Assembly (NCBI GenBank): GCA_949152475.1 | Contig: OX424567.1 | Location: forward strand, 18,067,402-18,131,401 | Reading direction: 5' to 3' | Length of the DNA: 64,000 bases | Source of the DNA: Terebella lapidaria | Lineage: Eukaryota > Annelida > Polychaeta > Terebellida > Terebellidae | In this document: positions 53,974 through 64,000 of the stretch, piece after piece | How positions within the stretch are numbered: position 1 is the stretch's first letter | Layout of the letters: each line of letters starts with the position of its first letter | Notes under the pieces: generated by a model | What the model saw: only the letters and a program-made list of their open reading frames with translations | Databases searched by the model: none | Told to the model about the DNA's origin: nothing | Program-made: the position numbers and the translations under genes

Positions 53974-56431
53974 TGTGTGTTTGTTTGTTTGTTTGTTTGT
54001 ACGCACTCTAGCGCCCACAATTATGGCTCGATTCTGCCCAAACTTGGTGTGCATATTCTCTAGGATGATGGCTCGAGACTGCACGATTTTGGTGATTCTA
54101 GGACAAAGGTCAAGGTCAAGGTCACGCAAAACGTTAAAAACACATAAGTGGCCATAACTCTGGTTCTTTTTGTGCTAGAGACTTCAAACCAAGTTCATAT
54201 TGTAGATAAACTCGAGTTCTATCTTCGTTGACCTTGACCTTGACATTTGACCTTGACCTTGAGAAGTTCGCCATGAGGTAAATGTCAAGGTCAAGTACGA
54301 AGGTCAGCGAATCATATCGAGTAGTATATCGTTGGAAAGGTCTTGAGCCCCTGATTGCAGTGATACCTTATTTTTGGCGCTGCGACGTACACTGACGTCA
54401 CAATGACGTCATAAACGTCAAATTTCCGAAAGTTCAAAAGGCCATAACACCGTCAATACTGTATGGAATCTCTTGAAACTTGATATGCATATTGACAGCA
54501 ATGACCTCTACGAATTTAAGTACAAAGGTCAAAGGTCAAGGTCAAGGTCATCGAAATCCCAGAAAAACACGTTTCCGGTAGTAACATCCGTTTAAATTGT
54601 CGTAAGTTCATGAAATTTGAACCATATCATTCAGAAGAGGTATAACAATCGGACGTATATGTCAATTTCACGATTGACCTTGAAATTGGTCAGGAAAATA
54701 AGGTCATATGAGGAGAACTTCAAGGTCAAATTTTCAAACTGACTAAAACCTATCAAGTAGTATATCAAATGAAAGGTCTTGATTCCCTGGTACATACTTT
54801 CTCATCAGTTTTGAGGTGTGACGTTTATTGACGTCACAGTGACGTCATAAACGTTAATTTTTCAAAATTTCAAACAGTCATAGTGTCCACAAATCTTGTT
54901 CGATTCTGATGAAATTATACAGGTATAATATATGTCTTCATGCACAGGCAATGCACAATTTTCGTGACTCAAGGTCGAAGGTCAAGGTCAAGGTCACGGA
55001 AATTTTAAAAACACATAAGTGGCCATAACTTCTGGTCTAATTGTCCTAGAGACTTCAAATCAAGTGCATATCGTAGATAAACTCGAGTTCTATCTTTTGT
55101 GACCTTGACCTCGACTTTTGACCTTGACCTTGAGAAGTTTGAATGAGGTCGAAGTCAAGGTCAAATACGAAGTTCAGTGCACCATATCGAGTAGTATATC
55201 ATTTGAAAGGTCTTGAGCCCATGATTCCAATGGTACCTTATTTTCGGCGCTGCGACGTAAACTGACGTTACAATGACGTCATAAACGTCAAATTTCCGAA
55301 ATTTCAAAAGGCCATAACATCGTCAATACTGTATAGAATCTCCTGAAACTTGATATACATATTCACAGCAATGACCTCTACGAAATTGAGTACAAAGGTC
55401 AAAGGTCAAGGTCAAGGTCATCAAAATCTCAGAAAAACACGTTTCCGGTGATAACATCCGTTTGAATTGCCGTAGGTTCATGAAATTCGAATCATATCAT
55501 TCAGAAGAGGTGTAGCAATCGGGCATATATGTCAAAATCATGATTGACCTTGAACTTGGTCAGGAAAATAAGGTCATATGAGGTAAACTTCAAGGTCAAA
55601 TTTTAAAACTAACTGAAACCTATCAAGTAGTATATCAAATGAAAGGTCTTTATTCCCTGGTACATACTTTCTCATCAGTTTTGAGATGTGACGTTTATTG
55701 ACGTCACAGTGACGTCATAAACGTTAACTTTTCGAAATTTCAAACGGTCATAGTGTCCACAAATCTTGTTCGATTCTGATGAAATTATACAGGTATAATA
55801 TATGACTTCATGCACAGACAATGCACAATTTTCGTGACTCTAGGCCAAAGGTCAAGGTCAAGATCAAGGAAAAATCACATCAAGTCAAAATCACATAAAA
55901 GGCCATAATTCTGGAACTAATCGCCATAAAGAGTTCAAACTAGGACCATGTTGTAGCATATGAAGAGGTCTTTTTTATGTATCTATGAATGTGACCTTTG
56001 ACACTGACCTTGAGAAGTTCGCCATAGGTCAATGCCATGTACGAAGGTCAGTGCACCCTATCAAGTAGCATACTATTAGAAAGGTCTTGGTCTCCTGATT
56101 CCAGTGATATCTTATTTTAGGCGCTATGACATTCAGTGACGTCACAAAGACGTCATAAACGTCAGATTTTCAAAATTTCAATAAACCAAATCCCAGAAAA
56201 AACACATTCTTGGTAATGACTTCTGCTTGAATCTTTGTATGCTCATGAAATTTGGATTATATCATTCAGAATAGGCATGACACTCAGACTTATATGTTAA
56301 ATGCATGATATAGCTTGAACTTGGTCAGAAAAATGAAGTCACATGAGCAAACTTTCAAGGTCAAATTTTGAAATTCATTGAAACCTGTCAAATATCCATT
56401 CCGGCAAGTGTGTGGCCTATGGCCTCTCGTT
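53974..56431 (-). mobile_element. HINE-like element H2 (two interior units)
   Basis: Same layout as H1 but the interior unit of about 870 bp is present twice (about 54150-55020 and 55021-55855), followed by the terminal segment of about 510 bp and the same right end (56398-56431). Starts in TTTG repeats directly after the right end of H1, without a hairpin. Confidence 0.8.
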
Positions 56432-56435
56432 TATT

Positions 56436-56537
56436 ACTTGCCGGAATCTAAAGATTTCGGCAAGTATATTGGTCTGTTCGTTTATTACTTGCCGGAATCT
56501 AAAGATTTCGGCAAGTATATTGGTCTGTTCGTTTATT
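56436..56537. repeat. Duplicated 51-bp terminal hairpin unit of H3
   Basis: Two identical units beginning ACTTGCCGGAATC and ATTTCGGCAAGT; the first 30 bases of each fold into a hairpin. It suggests that left ends can be reiterated, by one end inserting next to another or by slippage. Confidence 0.9.
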
Positions 56538-57825
56538 TGTGTGTTTGTTTGTTTGTTTGTTTGTACGCACTCTAGCGCCCACAATTATGGCTCGATTCTG
56601 CCCAAACTTAGTGTGCCTATTCTCTAGTATGATGGCTCGAGACTGCACGATTTTGGTGATTCTAGGTCAAAGGTCAAGGTCAAGGTCAAGCAAAACGTCG
56701 AAAACACATAAGTGGCCATAACTTCGGTTATAATGGTCGTAGAGACTTCAAACCAAGTTCATATTGTAGATAAACTCGAGTTCTATCTTTCGTGACCTTG
56801 ACCTTGACATTTGACCTTGACCTTGAGAAGTTCGCCCGAGGTCGAACATTTCACCTTGGAGGTCACCTCCTCCGATTTTCGATCTGATGCTTGGAAACGA
56901 TGTGGGACCGGTCCCTCATGCTCAATGTCAATTTTTAGCCCGATCGGCCAATTCGTTATGACGTAATTGACGTTTCTATGGCAACGAAATCGGCCCCATT
57001 ATGAGCAAAATTGCATGTTTCAAGCTGTCGATGCTGATAAAAGCGTCAATAATGTGCGTAAAAATCTGATAATACACCATTTTATAGTCAAGGATAAGTG
57101 TTTTTGTGCCAGAAAATTTCAAGGTCAAAGGTCGAAAGTCAAGGTCAATATTGACCTGCAAATAAAAACCATGTGGGTCACTATATCTCAGGAAGTATGC
57201 AAGATAGAGACACGAAAGTAAATCCATAGCATTGCACTCACTTAGCCTAACAACTTTTGCATTTACACCTAAGGCGTATGACCGATAGCCTGTGCAAGCG
57301 CCTGAGGTCGAAGTTGACCTCAAAAATGACCTTGACCTTGACCTTTTGCAAAAATATCGAGTAGTAGCTCGTTTGAAAGGTCTTGGAGAGTACTTTCCAA
57401 ATATGTTATCATTTTCGGAATCGGACGTCAATTGACGTCATAATGACGTCAAACGTGATTTCAGACTTACATTTTGGCCTTTTGAGTGTCAGATGTGCAA
57501 AGTTATAACATTTACTGCATATTTAGCCCATGCAAACGATATGGAGTCGTCCTGTGATGGTCTCTGTCAATTTTTAGCACAATTGATATATCCGTTTTGA
57601 CGTAATTGACGTTTTTGTGGCAACAAATCGGTAATATTTCAAAGGAAACTCATCATTTGAAGATATTATGATCTTGTCTGGTTATAATATAACATGTATA
57701 AACACGATTATATCATGCATATTTAAAAACTCCATTCACAGTAAGTTAGCAGTATAGAATTGACGACAAATGACGTCATAATTGCGTACTTAGTCCGGCA
57801 AGTGTGTGGCCTATGGCCTCTCGTT
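56436..57825 (-). mobile_element. HINE-like element H3 with doubled left hairpin
   Basis: Starts with a 51-bp hairpin unit present twice (56436-56486, 56487-56537), then (TTTG)n, TACGCACTCTAG, AGGTCA arrays and an interior distinct from H1/H2 (CCGAGGTCGAACATT, ATCGAGTAGTAGCTCG). Ends TCCGGCAAGT, GGCC palindrome, TCTCGTT. No coding; the open frames are chance and repeat from unit to unit. Confidence 0.85.
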
Positions 57826-59100
57826 TGTTTGTTTGTTTGTACGCACTCTAGCGCCCACAATTATGGCTCGATTCTGCCCAAACTTAGTGTGCCTATTCTC
57901 TAGTATGATGGCTCGAGACTGCACGATTTTGGTGATTCTAGGTCAAAGGTCAAGGTCAAGGTCAAGCAAAACGTCGAAAACACATAAGTGGCCATAACTT
58001 CGGTTATAATGGTCGTAGAGACTTCAAACCAAGTTCATATTGTAGATAAACTCGAGTTCTATCTTTCGTGACCTTGACCTTGACATTTGACCTTGACCTT
58101 GAGAAGTTCGCCCGAGGTCGAACATTTCACCTTGGAGGTCACCTCCTCCGATTTTCGATCTGATGCTTGGAAACGATGTGGGACCGGTCCCTCATGCTCA
58201 ATGTCAATTTTTAGCCCGATCGGCCAATTCGTTATGACGTAATTGACGTTTCTATGGCAACGAAATCGGCCCCATTATGAGCAAAATTGCATGTTTCAAG
58301 CTGTCGATGCTGATAAAAGCGTCAATAATGTGCGTAAAAATCTGATAATACACCATTTTATAGTCAAGGATAAGTTTTTTTGTGCCAGAAAATTTCAAGG
58401 TCAAAGGTCGAAAGTCAAGGTCAATATTGACCTGCAAATAAAAACCATGTGGGTCACTATATCTCAGGAAGTATGCAAGATAGAGACACGAAAGTAAATC
58501 CATAGCATTGCACTCACTTAGCCTAACAACTTTTGCATTACACCTAAGGCGTATGACCGATAGCCTGTGCAAGCGCCTGAGGTCGAAGTTGACCTCAAAA
58601 ATGACCTTGACCTTGACCTTTTGCAAAAATATCGAGTAGTAGCTCGTTTGAAAGGTCTTGGAGAGTACTTTCCAAATATGTTATCATTTTCGGAATCGGA
58701 CGTCAATTGACGTCATAATGACGTCAAACGTGATTTCAGACTTACATTTTGGCCTTTTGAGTGTCAGATGTGCAAAGTTATAACATTTACTGCATATTTA
58801 GCCCATGCAAACGATATGGAGTCGTCCTGTGATGGTCTCTGTCAATTTTTAGCACAATTGATATATCCGTTTTGACGTAATTGACGTTTTTGTGGCAACA
58901 AATCGGTAATATTTCAAAGGAAACTCATCATTTGAAGATATTATGATCTTGTCTGGTTATAATATAACATGTATAAACACGATTATATCATGCATATTTA
59001 AAAACTCCATTCACAGTAAGTTAGCAGTATAGAATTGACGACAAATGACGTCATAATTGCGTACTTAGTCCGGCAAGTGTGTGGCCTATGGCCTCTCGTT
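57826..59100 (-). mobile_element. HINE-like element H4, near-identical to H3
   Basis: Interior and right end match H3 with only a couple of differences seen (one substitution near 58373, one missing base near 58539) over about 1275 bases. Starts directly in (TTTG)n without a hairpin. A very recent tandem copy. Confidence 0.85.
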
Positions 59101-60387
59101 TGTGTGTTTGTTTGTTTGTTTGTTTGTACGCACTCTAGCGCCCACAATTATGGCTCGATTCTGCCCAAACTTAGTGTGCCTATTCTCTAGTATGATGGCT
59201 CGAGACTGCACGATTTTGGTGATTCTAGGTCAAAGGTCAAGGTCAAGGTCAAGCAAAACGTCGAAAACACATAAGTGGCCATAACTTCGGTTATAATGGT
59301 CGTAGAGACTTCAAACCAAGTTCATATTGTAGATAAACTCGAGTTCTATCTTTCGTGACCTTGACCTTGACATTTGACTTTGACCTTGAGAAGTTCGCCC
59401 GAGGTCGAATATTTGACCTTGGAGGTCACCTCCTCCGATTTTCGATCTGATGCTTGGCAACGATGTGGGACCGTTCCCTCATGGTCAATATCAATTTTCA
59501 GCGCGATCGGTCAATTCGTTGTGACGTAATTGACGTTTCTATGGCAACGAAATCGGTCCCATTATAAGCGAAATTGCATGTTTCAAGCTGTCCATGCTGA
59601 TAAAAGCGTCAATAATGTGCGTAAAAATCTAATGATACACCTGTTTATAGCCGAGGGTAAGTTCTTTTGTTCCAGAAAATTTCAAGGTCAAAGGTCGAAA
59701 GTCAAGGTCAATATTGACCTGCAAGTGAAAACCATGTAGGTTACAATATCTCAGGAAGTAAGCAAGATAGAGACACAAAAGTAAATCCAAAGTATTGCAC
59801 TCACTTAGCCTAACAACTTTTGCATTTACACCTAAGGCGTATGACCGATAGTCTTTGCAAGCGCCTGAGGTCGAATTTGACCTCAAATATGACCTTGACC
59901 TTGACCTTTTGCAAAAATATCGAGTAGTAGCTCGTTTGAAAGGTCTTCGAGAGTACTTTCCAGATATGTTGTCATTTTTGGAATTGGACGTCAATTGACG
60001 TCATAATGACGTCAAATGTGATTTCAGACTGACATTTAGGCCTTTCGAGTGTCAGATGTGCAAAGTTATAACATTTACTGCAGATCTAGCACATGCAAAC
60101 GATGAGGAGTCGTCCTGTGATGGCTTCTATCAATTTTTAGCTCAATCGGTATATCCGTTTTGACGTAATTGACGTTTTTGTGGCAACAAATTGGTAAAGT
60201 TTCAAAGGAAACTCATCATTTGAAGATATTATGATCTTGTCCGGTTATAATATAACATATATAAAAACGATTTTATCATGCATATTCAAAAACTCCATTC
60301 ACATCAAGTTTGCAGTATAGAACTGACGACAAATGACGTCATCATTAAGTACTTATTCCGGCAAGTGTGTGGCCTATGGCCTCTCGT
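59101..60387 (-). mobile_element. HINE-like element H5
   Basis: Same subfamily as H3 and H4 but diverged by a few per cent. No hairpin; starts in TGTGTTTG(TTTG)n and ends ATTCCGGCAAGT, GGCC palindrome, CTCTCGT. Confidence 0.8.
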
Positions 60388-61858
60388 GTGTTTGTTACTT
60401 GCCGGAATCTTCGATTTCGGCAAGTATGTTGGTCGGTTGGTTTGTTACTTGCCGGAATTTAAATTCCGGCAAGTATGTTGGTCGGTTGGTTTGTCGGTTT
60501 GTGTGTTTGTTTGTTTGTTTGTTTGTTTGTTTGTTTGTGCCCCCTCTAGCGTCCACAATTTTCTCTTGATTCTCCCCAAACTTGGTGTGCATATTCTCTA
60601 GGATGATGGTTCGCGACTGCACGTTCTTGGTGATTCTAGGTCAAAGGTCAAGGTCAAGGTCATGCAAAATGTTAAAAACAGATAAGTGGCCATAACTCCG
60701 GTTCTATTCGTTATAGAGACTTCAAACCAAGTTCATATTGTAGATAAACTCGAGTTCTATCTTTTGTGACCTTGACCTTGACATTTGACCTTGACCTTGA
60801 GAAGTTCGCCATGAGGTGAATGTCAAGGTCAAGTACGAAGGTCAGCGAATCATATCGAGTAATATATCGTTGGAAAGGTCTTGGCCCCCTGATTGCAGTG
60901 ATACCTTATTTTCGGCGCTGCGACGTACACTGACGTCACAATGACGTCATAAACGTCAAATTTCCGAAATTTCAAAAGGCCATAACATCGTCAATACTGT
61001 ATGGAATCTCTTAAAACTTGATGTGCATATTGACAGTAATGACCTCTAGTAACTAAAGTACAAAGGTCAAAGGTCAAGGTCAAGGTCATCGAAATCCCAG
61101 AAAAACACGTTTCCGGTAATAACATCCATTTGAATTGTTGTAGGTTCATGAAATTCGAACCATATCATTCAGAAGAGACATAGCAATCGAGCGTATATGT
61201 CAATTTCATGATTGACCTTGAACTTGGTCAGGAAAATAAGGTCATATGAGGAAAACTTCAAGGTCAAATTTCAAAACTAACTGAAACCTATCAAGTAGTA
61301 TATCAAATGAAAGGTCTTGACTCCCTGGTACATACTTTCTCATCAGTTTTGAGATGTGACGTTTATTGACGTCACAGTGACGTCATAAACGTAATTTTTT
61401 CGAACTTTCAAATGGTCATAGTGTCCACAAACCTTGTTCGAATCTGATTGAATTATACAGGTAAACTATGTGTCTTCATACACAGACAATGCACAATTTT
61501 CGTGACTCAAGGTCAAAGGTCGAGGTCAAGGTCAAGAGAAAGGTCAAAATCACATAAATGGCCATAACTTCGGAACTAATCGTCGCAGAGAGTTCAAACT
61601 AAGACCATATTGTGGCATATTAAAAGGCCTTTCATGAGTGACCTTGAATGTGACCTTTGACCTTGACCTTGAGAGGTTCGCCACAAGTCAATATCAAGGT
61701 CGAGTACAAAGTTCAGTGCACCATATTGAATAGGATACAGTTGGAAACATCAGTGCACCATATTGAATAGGATACAGTTGGAAATTTCAAATTCATTGAA
61801 GCCTGTCAAATATTATGAGTATGCGTTCCGGCAAGTGGGTGCCCTAGGGGCTCTCGTT
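60388..61858 (-). mobile_element. HINE-like element H6 with two left hairpins
   Basis: Left hairpins at 60397-60425 and 60447-60474 (the second a perfect 14+14 palindrome), then TTTG repeats, one interior unit of about 870 bp of the H1/H2 type, a shortened terminal segment with a 37-bp tandem duplication (from 61714), and an altered right end (GTTCCGGCAAGT, GCCC-TA-GGGGC, CTCTCGTT). Confidence 0.8.
60397..60474. repeat. Paired terminal hairpins of H6
   Basis: Two hairpins that differ in loop sequence, each followed by TATGTTGGTCGGTTGGTTTG. The second, ACTTGCCGGAATTT plus its exact complement, has no loop. Confidence 0.9.
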
Positions 61859-61874
61859 TATGTGTTTGTTTGTT

Positions 61875-63379
61875 TGTTACTTGGCGAAATAGAAATTTCG
61901 CCAAGTATGTTGGTCACTAGAGTTTGTCCGTCCGTCCGTCCGTCTGTTTGTTTGTTTGTTCGCATCGTACAGGCCACAGTTCTCGTGTGATCTAAACCAA
62001 ACTTGCCACACATAACAGCCATATGCTAACTTAGATCAGCCCAACTTTTCAAGGTCGAAGGTCAAAGGTCAAGGTCACAGGAATAGTTAGAAACTCGTCT
62101 GCCATTTAAGCCAATGTTAAATTCAAAACTGTATATCTCAGTAAATATTGATCGTAGAGCAAAAAGGACGTTATTTTCGGACCCAAAGGGCTATATACCA
62201 GTATACTAGGGATGGTTTGGTATCAGATTACACCTGTGGTGTCAAATTACACAAAACCGGAAGTAGAATTATTTTTGAAGCAAATGAGTTCAGAATGCCC
62301 ACATGTCAGTTATAATGCCATTCTGGTGTGTAATAAGGCCAAAAAGTGACATTTTCCCCTATTATCGCCCATTTCCCCCTATTATCGCCCATTTTACATT
62401 GAAATCAGTATATCTCAGTAAATATTGATCGTAGAGCAAAAAGGACGTTATTTTCGGACCCAGAGGGCTATAATCCAGTATACTTAGAATGGTTTGGTGT
62501 CAGATTACACCTGTGGTGTCAAATTACACAAAACCGGAAGTAGAATTATTTTTGATGCAAATGAGTTCAGAATGCCCACAGCTCAGTTATCGTGCCATTC
62601 TGATGTGTTTTAAGGCAAAAAAGTGACATTTTCCCCTATTATCGCCCATTTAACATTGAAATCAGTATATCTCAGTAAATATTGATCGTAGAGCAAAAAG
62701 GACGTTATTTTCAGACCCAGTGGGCTATATTCCAGTATACTAAGGATGGTTTAGTATCAGATTACACCTGTGGTGTCAAATTACACAAAACCGGAAGTAG
62801 AATTATTTTTGATGCAAATGAGCTCAGAATGCCCACAGTTCAGTTATCGTGCCATTCTGGTGTGTTTTAAGGCCAAAAAGGGACAATTTCCCCTATTGTC
62901 GCCCATTTAACATTGAAATCAGTATATCTCAGTAAATATTGATCGTAGAGCAAAAAGGACGTTATTTTCGAACCCAAAGGGCTATAATCCAGTATACTAG
63001 GAATGGTTTGGTATCAGATTACACCTGTGGTTTCAAATTACACAAAACCGGAAGTAGAATTATTTTTGATGCAAATGAGTTCAGAATGCCCACATTTCCG
63101 TTATCGTGCCATTCTGGTGTGTTTTAAGGCAAAAAAATGACATTTTTCTCTATTATCGCCCATTTAACATTGAAATCAGTATATCTAAGTAAATATTGAA
63201 TGAAGAGCAAAAAGGACTACATATCAGTAAATATTGCTCGTAGAGAAAAATAGATATCATTTTTTGACCGGGATCGCAACTTACCGATATAATAGTACAT
63301 ATGTGTTAGCATAGATATGGTATGGATATTATACATGTATTTCGCCAAGTTTTGGCCTACTGGCCAATGTTTTCTCGTT
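61875..63379 (-). mobile_element. HINE-like element H7 with giant-Helentron ends
   Basis: Left hairpin 61875-61902 (ACTTGGCGAAAT...ATTTCGCCAAGT) then TATGTTGGTCACT, as in giant copy B; right end ATTTCGCCAAGT, TTGGCC-TACT-GGCCAA, TCTCGTT. The interior starts with (CCGT)n and (TTTG)n, an AGGTCAAAGGTCA array, and about four tandem monomers of about 257 bp. No coding. The best candidate for a cargo-less element mobilised by the giant Helentron proteins. Confidence 0.85.
62100..63240. repeat. About 257-bp tandem monomers inside H7
   Basis: The landmark AATATTGATCGTAGAGCAAA recurs near 62142, 62419, 62676, 62933 and, altered, 63190. Each monomer holds GTATCAGATTACACCTGTGG, AAAACCGGAAGTAGAATTA and CCCCTATTATCGCCCATTT. 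The same monomer continues in H8. Confidence 0.9.
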
Positions 63380-64000
63380 ACTTGGCGAAATCTTCGATTT
63401 TGCCAAGTATGTTGGTCACTAGAGTTTGTCTGTCCGTCTGTCTGTCTGTTTGTTTGTTTGTTCGCATCGTACAGGCCACAGTTCTCGTGTGATCTAAACC
63501 AAACTTGCCACACATAACAGCCATAGGCTAACTTAGATCAGCCCAACTTTTCAAGGTCAAAGGTCAAAGGTCAAGGTCACAGGAATAGTTAGAATCTTTT
63601 CTGCCATTTAAGCCAATGTTAAATTCAAAACTGTATATCTCAGTAAATATTGATCGTAGAGCAAAAAGGACGTTATTTTCGGACCCAAAGGGCTTTATAC
63701 CAGTATACTAGGGATGGTTTGGTATCAGATTACACCTGTGGTGTCAAATTACACAAAACCGGAAGTAGAATTATTTTAGAAGCAAATGAGTTCAGAATGT
63801 CCACATTTCAGTTATAATGCCATTCTGGTGTGTTATAAGGCCAAAAATTGACATTTTCCCCTATTATCGCCCATTTCCCCCTATTATCGCCCATTTTACA
63901 TTGAAATCAGTATAGCTCAGTAAATATTGATCGTAGAGCGAAAAGGACGTTATTTTCGGGCCCAAAGGGCTATAAACCAGTATACTAGGAATGGTTTGGT
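63380..64000 (-). mobile_element. HINE-like element H8 (runs off the window)
   Basis: Starts at the base after H7's TCTCGTT with hairpin ACTTGGCGAAATC...TTGCCAAGT (one arm base lost), then TATGTTGGTCACT, GTCTGTCTG and TTTG repeats, the AGGTCA array and the 257-bp monomers. The right end is outside the window. Confidence 0.8.

Noticed and set aside
56967-59739. Repeated open frames of 69-151 codons in H3-H5
   Set aside because: They repeat because the units repeat, vary in length between units, and encode low-complexity text derived from AGGTCA arrays.
52405-64000. CRISPR-like or regulatory direct-repeat array
   Set aside because: The repeats are transposon ends, microsatellites and hexamer runs without unique spacers of regular length; the surroundings are eukaryotic.

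Overview
The window is animal nuclear DNA made almost wholly of transposable elements. No tRNA or rRNA gene, CRISPR array, bacterial operon or conventional host gene could be supported. The DNA is AT-rich and full of TGACGTCA and AAGGTC motifs, tRNA-derived SINEs and MITEs. That suits a marine invertebrate (for example a mollusc or an invertebrate deuterostome), but I cannot name the species.

The dominant feature is a head-to-tail chain of rolling-circle transposons of the Helentron type. Copy A fills positions 1-23217; by comparison with copy B its left tip should lie only about 230 bases outside the window. Copy B runs from 23218 to 52404 (29.2 kb) and starts at the very base where A ends. 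Each carries one intact minus-strand gene of about 2300 codons (6382-13287 and 28056-34985). Each gene encodes, in order, a basic 23-residue repeat tract, a Cys-rich/DUF6570-like region, an OTU protease-like domain, a HUH Rep nuclease, a PIF1-like helicase and an APE-type endonuclease. The rest of each element, well over half its length, is non-coding: about 328-bp tandem repeats near both ends, a right arm of about 10 kb with satellites, MITEs and a shared SINE, and in B several extra insertions.

B has been invaded by a 5645-bp terminal-inverted-repeat DNA transposon (42808-48452, ATAT target duplication), which holds a 1.7-kb nested inverted-repeat element, and by several MITEs.

From 52405 to the end lies a tandem series of eight shorter non-autonomous relatives (HINE-like, H1-H8) in the same orientation. 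They share the terminal grammar of the giants: a 12-bp subterminal inverted repeat (ACTTGSCGRAAT type), a left-end hairpin, a (TTTG)n tract, dense AGGTCA/TGACGTCA arrays, and a right end of inverted repeat, GGCC-loop-GGCC palindrome and TCTCGTT. H7 and H8 have ends almost identical to the giant elements, so the giant proteins are the obvious candidates to mobilise them.

The picture is of serial end-to-end insertion or rolling-circle multimer formation, with a small repeat-cored element apparently expanded into a giant one that carries its own replication gene. All identities were judged by eye.
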